A DNA stretch of 64,000 bases, taken from the NCBI GenBank assembly GCA_047495785.1, contig JBLDXI010000012.1, forward strand, positions 496,001 to 560,000. Reading direction: 5' to 3'. The stretch comes from Lepidodermella squamata (taxonomy: Eukaryota; Gastrotricha). Both the position numbers and the translations under genes were made by a program. Positions 47,314 through 59,245 of this stretch are shown one piece after another. Position 1 is the stretch's first letter; each line of letters starts with the position of its first letter. A model generated the notes under the pieces. The model saw only the letters and a list, made by a program, of their open reading frames with translations. It had not been told where the DNA came from and ran no database searches.

Positions 47314-49920
47314 ATGGCTCTTCAAAATTCCGATTACGATGGAACCGCTTTGAAAAGGTTGGTTGAAGAGAAAGAGAAAGAGTGGCGACAACTAGCGGAA
47401 CTACGCGCCGAGCGGGCCGAGATGGAGCTGGAAAGAGTACGTACCGAGCTTCAAGCAGAGAGAGAAAAACTCGACAAAGTTAAGGCTGATTTTTCTTATA
47501 ACTTGCGACTGCTTGCCGATCGGGATTCCGATCTTGATTCGGCTGAAAAAAGCTTGGAAGCCTTGCAATCAACGCTTATCGAAAAAGAAAGAGAGCTCAG
47601 CGAGATTCGAGCAAAGTTCGACGCATATCTTACCGAGAGGGAGAAAGATCGCAAAATTCACGCGGAGCAATTGGAACACTTACGGCAAGAGTATGAGAAG
47701 CAAGCGAAAAAGCAATACGCTGATCTCACCGCTCAGCAGTCCGCGTTGAAAGTTGCGAAAGAACATTTAGAAACACGCCTCCAAGAGGTTGAATCAAACT
47801 ATTTGTTCACGCGTCGTCAGCTTGAAGATGGTTTCCAGCAGGAGCTTGAGCGGAATCGCAAGCAGTGTGATTCTCAGATAGACGAAATACGAGCAGAACT
47901 GGCCGCTGCTACTACCGAGAGCCGACTACTCGCACGTGAACTAGAAATGTCACGAGACGCTGAGCGTAAGAAACGGGCAGAACTTGCTGCTGCCGAGAAA
48001 TCTCTGGAAGATGCATCGCGTCATATAAAGCAGCTAGAATGGAGCTTGGCCGACAAATCAGCGCTGACACAGGTTGATATGAAAGAATTACAGCAGAGGT
48101 TTGAAAGCATTCAAAATGAAAGAGAAGCCGAAAGAGTTCAATTCGAAAACCGCCTAGCTCAGCTGAACCGGGATCTCGCTGAAAAAGTAATGCTCTTAGA
48201 AAGAATGCAACGATCACGTTATGAGGATGCTGGTGAGGCTGGTAAGCGGATTGGCGAATTGCAGGGCGAAGTTGCTCGCCTGCGCGCGAGTGCTGAGAAA
48301 CAAATGACACTGGAGGACGAGTTGCGCGCCGAGCGCGAAAGCGCTAGTAGTTGTCGCCTCCAACTGCAGCAATGCGAAACGCAAATAATGTCGCTAAGCG
48401 AAGCTAATGCTAAACTAGAGGCCTCCATTCAGCAGGTTAAAACTGGACAAAATGACGAGGGTTATAAAAGAGAAATCGCCGCTGCCAGAGATAGAGCATC
48501 TCGAGCTGAAGAGCAATGTCGGAGGTAAGTAATTCGAGCTAGCTCGTATGATGGTTGCAATGTTCAATTTTTCAGATTAGAGCAACAGAACGGAGTTTTA
48601 AAGGAAGCCGTTCGGCAAATGAAGTCAGAAGTGGAAATGATTTTGCAATCTGGAAAGCCGGTCAATCAGCCGGCGCCTGATACCAAATCAGTACCAACAG
48701 CTTCGAAGCAATCGCAAACAGAAGCTCATCATAATAACTTGTTTGACGACTCACTCATGGAAGAAAATGCGCCGCAAGATGTTGAATTACCCCGAGATCC
48801 AAGGGTGAAACAATACGTAGACTCTTTGGTTCGCAGAACCTCGTCTCTTCAGCACCGCTGTTCCGAGTTAGTGGCCGAAGGTCGCCGACAGCAGATCAAA
48901 GCTGAATCAGCCGCTGCCCAGCTCGAATCAGCCGAAAGCGACTGCCAAAGGCTGCGATCTGCGTTGGAACATGCCCGCTACGAGCTGTCAGCTGAGCGTT
49001 CTCGGTTCGAAGGCGATAAATTGGCATCGAAAAAGCAAATCGCTGATCTTGAAGAACGCCTAGCGGAAGCTAGAGCTGTTGCTGATGAATTCCACGCAGA
49101 AGCAAATAATGCTAACTCGGAATTGGGCGATCTTAGGAGGCGACTGGCTAGCAAAGAACTCGCTCAAAAATCTAGCTCTTCCGGAGTTGGTTTCGGTGGC
49201 CAGGTTTTTCCCTAAAATCAGCTTTAATTCCAGAGCTTCAAATTCTGTTTTTAGGAGCTTTACATCCAGCAACTAGAAGACCAACTGAAAGAATTTGCTA
49301 CAAGAGCAAAACCTCAGGATTCTGTTGAAGCAACGGCTCGATTAAAACGTGCCATAGCAATCATTGTTCAACTGCAAAAAGACAAAATGCGGCTGTTAGA
49401 TTTGGCTGCCAGATTGCGTGCCACGGCTGAGGATTATCGCATTCAATTGGATTCCTTTGAAGCGAATTCGAAGAAAATACCCTCCAACAGCTCAGCCGAT
49501 AACGGACCACCGTTATCGACTCGGTCGAATCTGAGGCCGCAGAATCAGTTGGATAAGATCGAGACAATGGCTTACGAACAAATGCGTGAAAAGCTTGCAA
49601 ACCAAATGGCTGGTCGACAAACCAGCGATTATGATCAAGAATTGGCCGATTTGTCGACTTCGTTTCCGAATAGCGAAGCTATTCATGAATTGTTACAGCA
49701 GATTGATAACGCCGCTCCAGAAGCACAGATTCCTTCAGCAAGATCTCAATCTAGCCGATCACCATCTCGCACTCGAGTAGTTAATTCTTACTCGGCTAAA
49801 AGCCCAAAGCCTGTTGCTAAAACCAATGTGCGCCCCGTTTCGGCGCGTGTTTGGTTACACGAGGCTTCCCCATCGAAAATAAGCTCAAACCGAACCTCAG
49901 TTCGAGCCAAGCCCAAGTAA
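47314..49920 (+). CDS. CCDC57: Coiled-coil centriolar-satellite protein, CCDC57 homologue
   Basis: 834-residue, almost entirely coiled-coil protein. Exons 47314-48524, 48576-49203 and 49255-49920. The N-terminus L-K-R-L-V-E-E-K-E-K-E-W and then D-F-S-Y-N-L-R-L-L-A-D-R-D-S-D-L parallel the vertebrate CCDC57 start (L-L-x-x-K-E-E-E-W, D-F-x-Y-N-L-x-x-L-x-x-R-D-x-x-L). Long heptad runs of Glu, Arg, Lys, Ala and Leu follow. The third exon contains R-A-I-A-I-I-V-Q-L-Q-K-D-K-M-R-L-L-D-L-A-A-R-L-R, matching the conserved CCDC57 C-terminal helix, and then a Ser/Pro-rich basic tail. In vertebrates CCDC57 acts in centriole duplication and ciliogenesis. The C11orf65 homologue follows about 120 bases downstream on the same strand. 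Confidence 0.75.
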
Positions 49921-50042
49921 CATGAAATCTCTGTTTATATTGAAATTGTTGCCGATGCTCAACCAACCCACCATGATTTTTATATTATTGCTCAAATAAT
50001 TTTGACATTCGCACTTTTTATCAATAAATTTATGAATTTCGA

Positions 50043-51347
50043 ATGTTCGTAGGCGTTAAATTATTTAGAATAATGCCTCCTAATCACATGTCAACATCGG
50101 TGGCTATTGCTATCATTGAAGCCACATGGATCAGATACCGGGATAGACAGCTATTTCAAATTCTCAAGGTCGCTGTTCGAACTCTGGAAACTTTCATGGG
50201 AGCTGATATTTTACGCCGCACTTCTCCGCAAGATTACGAAATACTCCGTGATTCGTGCGTGCCTTTCACTCTGCGATTTCGATTCTCGGGTGCCGAGTTT
50301 CCTCCTGTTATTTGTTTCAAAATATTTACCGATGGCACGGCCTTTCCAGCTCAATATGTGTCTCCGGCTCTCATGAACGGCCGGCAGCAAGTTGTTGATA
50401 GTTCGAAGGTTTATTTATAATTATTCTGATTGCAATTTTACGCCTTGAATTTTCTTAGTTCTATGCCGATCTCGTGAAAGTTCGAGGACCTCATAGCGTA
50501 ACTGCTCAATTGCTGAAAGATGAAGTAATGCATAATCAATTTGGAATCATCTCGCCGGACGAATGTGTCACAACAAAAGATTGTTTAAAGGTAAATAATT
50601 AAAATGAGGAGATGATTCAACTAATTTCAACCGGACCTTTCTAAGCTTAAATCGATTCGAGACGAGCTGCCGGCTTATATGGGTGGCAAGAATAATAAGT
50701 GGCGGAAATTGACGTTAGCAGATGTGCCTCGCATGACTATTCTCCACGATGTGTTGGGTTTTGCATTGGGTCCGAAAATTGCGTCTAGGATAAACCGAAT
50801 GAATGCGAAAGAACGGCGAATTGCCATCCCCGATAGCCGAAGAGTTCGCGCAATTTTACCTCACCTGGTTGCTAATAATGACCTGCATATGCACTTTCGA
50901 ATATTGACTACAATATGGTAAGGGATTAATTCATATTTTCTCAAATGCTATTAATCTTTGTTTAGTCGAGAAACTAACATTTCGCCAACCCCGACACATA
51001 TGACCATTGCAAAAACTATGGCGCCCTTAGGTGCTGATTCTGCTGAAAGAAGGCGAGCTGCGAAGGCACGAGCTAAAAAACTCCTTAAGCTTTACGTAAG
51101 TCTCTCAAATTTCCTCGAATTTCTATTTTTAAGAATTCCATATCGCTAGTCTCCTCAATCTCCCGGTACAAGCAGAAAAGCTATCGGTCAAACCATAACG
51201 ATACCGCCTATTCCGAACGGTGAGCCGACAAGTTTGACGTTGGTGGAACGCGAAATTACGAATGTGACTCTCAATTTCTTTGACGAAGAGGCAGATCAAT
51301 TGTTCGAATGGTCGAAAAATTTGCCATCAACTCTGGACGAATTCTAA
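50043..51347 (+). CDS. C11orf65: C11orf65/MFI homologue
   Basis: Homologue of the IQ-containing protein called mitochondrial fission factor interactor in mammals. Exons 50043-50408, 50459-50590, 50646-50917, 50966-51095 and 51150-51347 give 365 residues; an internal ATG at 50073 would give 355. An IQ-like helix, A-I-I-E-A-T-W-I-R-Y-R-D-R-Q-L-F, is followed by the family block R-T-S-P-Q-D-Y-E-I-L-R-D and L-R-F-R-F-S-G-A-E-F-P-P-V-I-C-F-K-I-F-T, which parallels the human V-R-F-R-L-G-G-x-K-F-P-P. The middle has a W-R-K-L segment; the end, A-D-Q-L-F-E-W-S-K-N-L, corresponds to the human D-E-V-L-N-W-T-N-T-L. Biological role in invertebrates is unknown. Confidence 0.75.
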
Positions 51348-51631
51348 ATTGAATGATCTCACTATTATTTTCACAACGATTTATGATGCTTTACGCTTTC
51401 CATGACTTGACAAATAAACTATTTTCTTTCGTCACAATAATTTTATTTGAATGTTATTATGAATAATGCACGAGACGATTCAAGATTTTAAATTATTAAA
51501 ATCGCTAGCTCGTAGCGATTGGCGAGCAACCAACAGACGGTGAACAACCATTTCAGCATTGCATTAACAAAGCTTTTTTAGTGTTTTTAGTAAAACGAAA
51601 ACAGATAAGAAAGCAGCTGTCATCACCATAC

Positions 51632-52267
51632 TTAGCCAAGGCCATAATCGTCAAAAAGACCCTGAGGTGTTTCCTCCTGAAATTTAATTTGATTATTGAA
51701 GGTACATGAAGAAATAAAAAGCGCACCTCTTGCATCATGTCTTGCGATGCGACTGCTTTCAGAATGTTCTTTTTCGATGTTTCTTGAATTTCACCGCCTA
51801 TCATGAATTCGTCGAGGATGAAATAGGCCTTCTCGAAATTGAAAATGATGTCTAGCTCGCAAACTGAGCCGAAATATTTGTCGAGAATTTCGACATAGCG
51901 ATGGATAAATTCCAAAGTGAGCAATTCGTTATCATCAGGTTCGATGGCACAACAGAAATACAAGCTGGCGTAACTGAAATGATACGAAAGTAAGAGTAAC
52001 TCCAGTATTTGATTAAATGTTCAGCTATTACCGTTTGTAAACAATTTTCAAATCTTTCCATTCCAGAAACGAGCACATTTTAGGCTTCCTGGCAAGAACT
52101 AAAGCGGTCACATCGCGGCATATTTTCTTCTTGGCTTTGTCCGTATATGTGAAGTACCACTTTTGAAGTCGTAGCTTGCCTTGGCGGCTGAAGAGCAGTA
52201 AGAAATGAAGCTAGGAAAAATGAGTAATTAGTGCAATATTCAAAATTAGAATGTTTTCGCTTACCAT
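51632..52267 (-). CDS. AP1S: AP-1 clathrin adaptor sigma subunit
   Basis: Small subunit of the AP-1 complex for trans-Golgi/endosome clathrin transport, 157 residues (human AP1S1 158). Exons are 52267-52265, 52210-52032, 51973-51727 and 51676-51632 (474 bases). The first coding exon is exactly the ATG. The sequence follows the family throughout: [63 protein letters not shown]. The last exon encodes [14 protein letters not shown]. Residues for the dileucine-binding pocket are not separately assessed. Transcribed towards the C11orf65 homologue and downstream of the TMEM254-like gene. Confidence 0.96.
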
Positions 52268-52440
52268 ATCCTGTTTTCAGGCCCGCACTGTTACCAGATA
52301 ATTAAAAGCCCTAACAGAAAAGAAAACGAAATATGTTTCAAATCAACTAATAAATTAAAAATAATCTCATTCGAAAAGCGTGATCCTATTCCCAAACCCA
52401 GCAAGCGGTGAAAGCATGAATGGTGCATGAATGACAGCAG

Positions 52441-52824
52441 TTAATCGCGATGTCCAGCTCGATCATCATCGGCAAGTTCGGCGTTAAGAGATCCCCATGA
52501 AGTGAATCCACAAACGAAGGTTCGCATGAAGTAGTACCATTTTTTTGATCGTGCTTTGCGAGATACAATGATAGCTTCTACAACGTGAACCAACAAGGCG
52601 GGAATCAATATCGTTTTCAGGAGTATATTCTGCTGAAAGGCAGCTAGAGTCATTTTACTGAATTCGAAGCTATTTCCCGTTATCGTGTCTAACAGGCTGC
52701 GCGCTTGATTCATGTGATACATGCCAGTTTGAGTCTTTAAGTCGGTAACACAAGCCAGGTGAAACAGCACTATGATCATGCCTCCGGTAGCCAACATGCC
52801 AAATTGCCACAGCGCTTTTTCCAT
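52441..52824 (-). CDS. TMEM254: Small membrane protein, TMEM254-like
   Basis: 127-residue protein in one exon with three or four predicted membrane helices: about residues 8-27, a weaker one in the middle, 71-86 (L-I-P-A-L-L-V-H-V-V-E-A-I-I-V) and 97-112. The L-V-H-V-V-E-A pattern followed by basic residues and a W-Y-Y-F-M-R-T-F-V-C-G-F-T-S-W-G-S-L helix resembles the W-L-I-H-V-G-E-S and F-L-Q-T-F-F-F-G-I-A-S-L segments of vertebrate TMEM254, whose length is similar. The tail after the last helix is acidic. Function of the family is unknown; the assignment rests on these two motifs only. Confidence 0.5.
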   Translation of the reverse strand: MEKALWQFGMLATGGMIIVLFHLACVTDLKTQTGMYHMNQARSLLDTITGNSFEFSKMTLAAFQQNILLKTILIPALLVHVVEAIIVSRKARSKKWYYFMRTFVCGFTSWGSLNAELADDDRAGHRD

Positions 52825-53645
52825 TTGAAGGGCTTCAAGTTAAAATTTACTATAAGTCAAGTTAAGTTAAGTTTATATAAGTTAAGTATAAGTACATTGA
52901 AAGATGATCTACACATCAGTAATTACGAAATTCTCCCTATGAATTAGTCTAAAGAGCGCAGAATGCAGAATTCAAAAAATGACCATGCAAAAGCAGGACA
53001 TATGACGAATTACATTTTACATTAAGCTTGGCCTCTTGGTCTCTTGGTTCTGCTTTTCTTAGGACTCCCGAACACGGTTTGTAGTAATAAGACTCCATTT
53101 GGATTGAACGCGTTCGTTAACCCCACCTGGATGAGTAATCAATCTACTCGGCCTCCGGCGCGTTGAAGTCGATGGATGAAATATACAAAATTACATGTGA
53201 AATAGGGAAATTAGCGAATTATTACATAAAAAAGAACAAATATCCACCCATACACAGTATCTCACACAGTATCCTACACAAATCACAAGGCTGACAAGCC
53301 GGGGATACCGCCCAGCACCCTTAAGTGCTTTCTGCGTGTCTCGCTCTTGTATATCGCTTCTCGCTTCTCCGACAATTGTCGTTTAGCGTTTGAAGCGTGG
53401 AAAATGCAATACAAGAAATAATGAAAAAACCCTCTTCATTTGTCCCTTTTCCTTTTCTTACATAGCGCTCAACTCCTCTTACTCAACAATTAAAACGCTG
53501 ACAACAACTTTTCCGTGAGAGGAAAATATAATCTCGCGCAGCTTTTTCGTTTGGCCCTTTTCCACAGTTTTTTGTTTTTCATTTGTCTTTTTATATAAAT
53601 GCTGCGAGTCCCAACATTTTTCCCATTAACTTTTAATTTTATCAA
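52825..53645. other. Intergenic region upstream of the RYK locus
   Basis: Divergent spacer. A low-complexity AAGTTAAGTTAAG-type run lies at about 52845-52890. No coding exon seen. Confidence 0.5.
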
Positions 53646-53813
53646 ATGACAAATTATTTTGAAAAATGGATTTTTAGAGCTTTTTTGAAATGTTTTGGCG
53701 GGCCGTCTTTGATGTTGTTAACGCTATGCGGACCGTTCTCCGCTGTTGCTGTCCCTGTGGTCTGTGGTCTTGTGTCTTCTTACATCAATTTCGTGGACGC
53801 GCAACCCAAAAAA
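53646..53813 (+). other. Candidate signal-peptide exon for RYK
   Basis: A 56-codon stretch beginning M-T-N-Y-F-E-K-W contains two adjacent hydrophobic runs (S-L-M-L-L-T-L-C-G-P-F-S-A-V-A-V) and ends in D-A-Q-P-K-K before a weak GTGTCT donor. Joining it in phase 0 to the ATTAG acceptor just before 54269 would give the receptor a cleavable signal. The donor is poor and no homologue supports it, so it is only a suggestion. Confidence 0.25.
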
Positions 53814-54268
53814 GTGTCTCTCGTTTGTCTCTAGCTAAAAGGGCGCGGATAATTGGTGGCTTTTGACTTTTAGCGGCAAAATAATCCTGAAACATTCATA
53901 GAAGAATGATATCGCATCCCGCGTTATATAATCAGGTTGTGAAGGCGACTTCTATTATTCTTAATAAGAATTCCTTCATTGCAAAGTAAAAAGTCAAAGG
54001 AGGATATTTAGTACATAACATCCATAATGCGAAGGAACGACACACGACCAACGCCGCGGAAAACTATTCTCTCCTCGCTTTCGAAGGTTTCTTGTAATTT
54101 AGAATAATTCGAATATATTTGCGCAATAAATTTCGCGCCGATTCCGGCAAATCCTGTTTCCTAATGAACAGAGTTCTGTAATCTGTATTACTTCAATGAT
54201 TTTATTGAGAATATGACTGATCCGTAATTTTTATTAATGTATTTATGTTTAGGCCTTCTCGATATTAG

Positions 54269-55880
54269 ATGGATTACAATAGAAGTGCCGAGGATGGCCC
54301 TAGTCTTCAGGAATTCCTGGAAAAAGTGAGGAATATTTCATTCACTGGTGAGATATTGAAATGTTAACAATTGCCACATAACATTTCCTTGGTTTTAGAA
54401 AGCGCCGAACCAGCAAATTTTTCGGTGTTTTCATCTGCTATATTTTACGTTCTTATCGCTGGAGTTAGTGGGTTCTTGATTTTGTCGGCCACGATTCTTT
54501 GCTTTACTTACTGGTTTTATGTGAAGCGGAAGACTTCGCCAGTTTTGTAAGCTTTGATAAGGCGGAACCTGTTGCTTCTAACATTTTCGCATTTTTAGGG
54601 AGGGCTCCCTCTCTGATCTCTCTTTTCATGTTCAAGCTAACGGAGATGCATTTGCCGATGAAGAGAAGGACATGGGCGACTCTGCGAAGCAAATTTGCCG
54701 AGGTGAGCTTTGAATTAAATTGCTGCCTCTATAACCACGTTTTCATCTTTTGTTTTAGCTGAGGAAACCTCATTAATCGAGCCACCGTCTTGGTCGGTCA
54801 TGGATGTCAATAAGCTGAAGTCATATTTTGCAGATATTACAGTTTCCGATCAAAGTGTAGAAAAATGCAAGGCACTACAAGAAGGTAACGATTGATTATT
54901 GAATTCTAATAATATGTTTACGGTTTAACCTTAGGAACTTTTGGCGCGATATATCTTGGGCTGTTTCATAAGCCTACAAATTACGGTGCCGCTAACGGAA
55001 AGCCGGCGAACGGAAATATAGGTGGAAATGGCCCTCCGCGGAAGGCGTTCATCAAATCAGTCATTCGCCAAGCCACCCCGGTTCAAGTGGCTACTATGTT
55101 ACACGACGCATTGTTGCTGAAAGGAGTCGTTCACAAGCATTTGATGTCGCCTGTAGCGGTCGCTTTTTCTCTGCCCGGCTGCTATCCTCAGTTTGTTTAT
55201 GCAAGCGCTTCCTATGGGAATTTGAAGAAGGTTCTAACCGTTGCGAGATGGCCTAGTAATGTCGGCCGCACCAATTCATCTGATTCGAACCAGAGTGTTG
55301 TTTTTTCGATCCGAAACCTCATTGAAATAGCCACTCAGGTGCTGAAAGCCGTTCGTCATTTACATCGCGTTGCAATCGTTCACAAAGATATAGCTGCTCG
55401 TAATTGCTTCCTCACCAGTGGAACAGACGGCATGCGTGTTCGCCTATGCGACCCGTGCTTGTCGCGCGATTTATTTCCCGATGAATATCACTGCTTGTTG
55501 GACAACGAAAACCGACCTGTTCGCTGGCTTGCGTTAGAAGCGTTGGAGGAAAAGCTGTATTCACGGTCAAGTGACGTTTGGGCATTTGCTGTTTTCCTTT
55601 GGGAGCTTTTTACCCTGGGCCAGATGCCGTACGTCGATGTTGACCCAATGGAAATGGCGACTGTTCTCGCTGATGGCCTTCGCGTTCAAAAGCCACCTAA
55701 TTGCCCTGATCACATGTAAGTATCTCCGAATATTTGTGTTTCATTTTGATGACATATCGTTGATTTTCTATTAGATACAGCTTGATGGTTTGTTGCTGGA
55801 TGCTGCAACCGGAGCAGCGACCCACGATTGACAAAATCAACGAGTTTTTACAAGCGTATATTGCTCAATCGCCGTTGTAG
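54269..55880 (+). CDS. RYK: RYK/Derailed-type Wnt receptor pseudokinase, short ectodomain
   Basis: Receptor-like pseudokinase, 447 residues from the ATG used. Exons 54269-54347, 54399-54546, 54599-54702, 54759-54884, 54935-55715 and 55775-55880 (1344 bases). The transmembrane helix is at about residues 39-67. The kinase-like domain begins G-T-F-G-A-I-Y-L-G-L (153-162); the beta3 lysine is F-I-K193. H-K-D-I-A-A-R-N (302-309) replaces HRD, and D-P-C (325-327) replaces DFG. The stretch S-R-D-L-F-P-D-E-Y-H-C-L-x-D-N-E-N-R-P-V-R-W is diagnostic of RYK. The Wnt-binding WIF domain normally in the ectodomain is absent: only about 37 residues precede the membrane. A spliced upstream exon may add a signal peptide. 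Confidence 0.88.
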
Positions 55881-57230
55881 GCGTATCAATAATTATGCGT
55901 CTCAATAACTGCCGCCTAGTCTTCCTTAATCAGAAAGATTGCTCTATACGTACTTTTGTTTGCGTTTGCATAATCCAGTATGCATCGGACATGACTGCTT
56001 CTCGTCGTTTTTATTGCGCCTGCTCAAGTAATTGTTGCTGTTTTGACGACGCCCTGTATTGTTGACAAAGTTATATTCGAAGATAGCTGATTTAATTATG
56101 TGCTCACTGCGAGACGGTTGGCGTCGCTTATCGTTTGTAGATTTAGCATTTTGTTGCAATGGTATCGGTGTTACATTTATATATTGCTGCATTTGTCTTG
56201 CCCAGTCAATAACTAGTTGTTTATATATGTAAATGTTCATACAGCGAAAGATCAAAGATGCATTGCACGTTTCTCAGGTTTTTCGGTTGCTTTTTATATT
56301 CTATTTACATCATTTAATAATTAGTCATTTTTGTGACTCGAAAATGTACGGATGATATTGATTGCTCTTGTTAAAGCTGATGATTCTCTTATAATTTTCG
56401 TCAACGATGAAATCGCTGCCTACTTTCTGGTTTTATTCAGAAATGCTTTCGGTAAAGCTCAGAAATAAAGAAGATGATTTTTAGCGGGCAGGCTCAGCTG
56501 GCGTACTCTTTTATTTGAGACCGAATAATTGCTTTCGACGGGTTCACGTATAAGAGCTATTAAGAATGCAGGTACGACCTCTAACATTGGATATTGTGTA
56601 TAAGCAAGTTACGCAACCACAGATGTGCGCATTTTGTATCAATTTGGCCCGGCGTGGTGCACTTGGCTAACAGTTCAATCTAATTATTAGCGGCAATAAA
56701 CCGCTAACGTCCTGCTGAGCTAATGGTAGCCTCTGATACCATACATTGTTTGGCTGATCCGGTTCCGAGACCATGCTCATTTCAGTGAAGTGGTTCCTAG
56801 TATACCACGACTTCAACAACTCGGTGAATGCCCTATATTTTGACGATAACACAAGATTTGAACATTATCTCACGGTTCCGGCGCGGTGAAATCAAAGTGG
56901 GAGAGGAACCACTACAGTTGGTAATCAAGAATGTAGGAGCGCATAATGATTAACAAACGCCTACCGCATTGAGAAAACCTCCGATAAGACAAGAGCACTG
57001 AGCGAGAATACTCAGCAGCTACACGAGCGACAACAGAATCTCGCCCATAACTTCACGTGGCTTTGCATTTTATTTGTTCTCTTTATGACAGTGGCACGAA
57101 ATTTTCCCATACCTATCCCAAAGCTACCGAATTTTTATTGCAGGTTTATTGCTAGTAAAATTGAGTTACGTTAGAACGAGAAAATTCCGCAGCGTGTATG
57201 TCAATGACAGCCTAATTTCTGCCGCGCAAG
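55881..57230. other. 1.35 kb intergenic region
   Basis: Holds the RYK 3' end and the promoter of the Na,K-ATPase beta gene. A 103-codon minus-strand frame at 55944-56255 is low-quality (Asn, Lys, Arg, Gln-rich) and not annotated. Confidence 0.5.
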
Positions 57231-58838
57231 ATGCCATCGGAATCGGAAGACGAAAAAGATTGGGAGGAAGATATTGGGGTGAAGCAAGAGCAGAGGTTGC
57301 TCAGCGGCCCATCTCAATCAACTTGGGAAAATGGTGGCCGACGTAGGAGTTCCATGGCAAGCAGCGAACAGCGTTTTCAATACGCGAAATCTTATTTCGA
57401 AGCAAGTATCGAGCCCGACCGACCACGTCTAGTGAATGCATGGTACGAAAGCCAACGCCCGAACAGATCCAGAGCAATTGGTGCGAGAAAGCAAATTTTT
57501 TATAACGAGAAGAAGGAGCAAAAGGGTGAAATTCTGTTCGGGCGAACCGCGAAACAATTAGGTTTGTCGATTAAGTACCTACTTCTTACAATCAAGCTCG
57601 ATATTTTTATGATGAAAGCTGAAGTTATAGCTAAGTCTTTGATCTTTGACAGCTGCCTGTATTGGATTTTATTTCATATTATGGAGCTTTTTAATCGGTG
57701 TCGCGGCTGGTTTGATCGCCCTCCAACTCCACAGTGGCTGGATAAGTATCGACTACCCCAGGTTTACAACGAAAGACAGTCCTATTGGACAAATAGGATC
57801 AAGACACTACAGTCATCGCCATTATTATGGTAACCCTGGATTAGCATTTCGGCCGTTAAATTACGATGACTCAAATTTGATCTGGTTTATACCTGGTTCC
57901 AAACATCCTGAAACTTGGATGCCTCTAGTTGGAAGCCTAGATGCCTACTTGGAAGGTGCGCTCATTGTCAGTCATTTGAAAGTTTCCGATTTTGTCTTTT
58001 TCAGCTTACACGGAGAAAAGGATGTATGGGTGCTACGACTGCAGTAAGCGACCTTTTCCTCCGCCGCCAATTGAGGAAGATCCTTATGTAAACGAGGACG
58101 GAAATTACGCGAAGTGGTATTGCTGTTTTTATATCAAAGATCTCGGTCGAGAATGCACGAAACAGAGAGCTTACGGTTACGTTGAAGGGAAACCATGCAT
58201 TTTGCTGAAGCTCAATAGAGTAACACCGGATAGGAAGTTGTAGTCTTGGAAATAATTATTGTTTTGCGACAGATAATCAACTGGATGCCGATGCTTTACA
58301 AAAACATATCAGAAGCTCCGGCGGAGATCCACGACAGATTCAGCGAAAGGCATATTGGGGTTAAATGCTTCGGTGTTGTAAGTATATTTTGAAATTGGCG
58401 ACTTTTTGGTTTCATCCCCGCATTTAATTTTAGTATCCGTCAGATAAAGAACATATCGGTGAATTGGCCTATTATCCTCCTGAAGGCTTTCCTTACTACT
58501 ATTTCCCGTACCGAAATCAAAAGCGTTTCCGTTCTCCACTGGTCTTCATGCAATTTCTCAACGCGACCCCTGGAGTTTTGATAATGGTTGAATGCCACGC
58601 ATATGCAAAAAACATCGAGATTGACACATCGATATTTCACATGATGGGCTCAGTTCGGTTCGAAATCATGATCGACGTTAGTCGGGGCGCGCCGTCATCG
58701 TCGGCATCTTCGACGCATCATCAGCATCGAAAGTCGTCTGCTTTCGTTTTAGCTCAAATATTTTTGCTGATGGATCAAACAATTTTGTGTTTCCTTTGCA
58801 TTTTTTCGGTAGCGATTACTCGTAGTCTTTCTTCATAG
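57231..58838 (+). CDS. ATP1B: Na+/K+-ATPase beta subunit (extended)
   Basis: Type II glycoprotein that matures and targets the Na,K-ATPase alpha subunit, 452 residues against about 300 in most animals. Exons 57231-57561, 57653-57955, 58005-58219, 58273-58377 and 58434-58838 (1359 bases). The cytoplasmic N-terminus is about 110 residues, ending G-E-I-L-F-G-R-T-A-K; the single helix is at about 112-134. Family landmarks: N-P-G-L-A-F-R-P, Y-G-Y-V-E-G-K-P-C-I-L-L-K-L-N, Y-Y-P-P-E-G-F-P-Y-Y-Y-F-P-Y, S-P-L-V, V-E-C-H-A-Y-A-K-N-I and V-R-F-E-I-M-I. Cysteines for the usual three disulphides can be placed. Beyond the normal end are about 50 more residues: a Ser/His-rich linker and a hydrophobic run. 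Confidence 0.9.
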
Positions 58839-59245
58839 AGTATCAAGTTTTGCACGAACAGAGAGAAAGAAGACTTTATCGGAATTATTTACAGTTATAT
58901 AACTTGGACGCTCAGCGTATAAGCAACTGGTTTAAAGTTTGAAGGCTATTTAGGTACACAGCTTTGGATTTTTGCCAATAATTTAAATAAAGCTAAATAT
59001 TTATATCGTGAACAATTTAGAGTAGCGAGAAATTTTCATTTTCTAAACTACGCAAGGTATTCAGGGTCAAACATCATTGCGGCAGCGTAGGAGGAGATCA
59101 GCGAGATAAGCAGCTACCTTTTATAAAATCGGCAGCCTTCCAATAAAATTCCAGTCGTCATGAACGATAGCGATATGGCGCACTGATTAAAAACTCAGTT
59201 GTACAAGCCAAAATTTCACCGGAAAATCGGGTGTTTTAATCACAC
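58839..59245. other. Intergenic spacer, 407 bases
   Basis: Between the ATPase beta gene and the GPCR, same strand. AT-rich, with AATAAA near 58985. No coding exon seen; should contain the GPCR promoter or leader. Confidence 0.5.

Noticed and set aside
55944-56255. 103-codon minus-strand frame
   Set aside because: Low-complexity Asn/Lys/Arg/Gln composition and no partner exons; likely chance.
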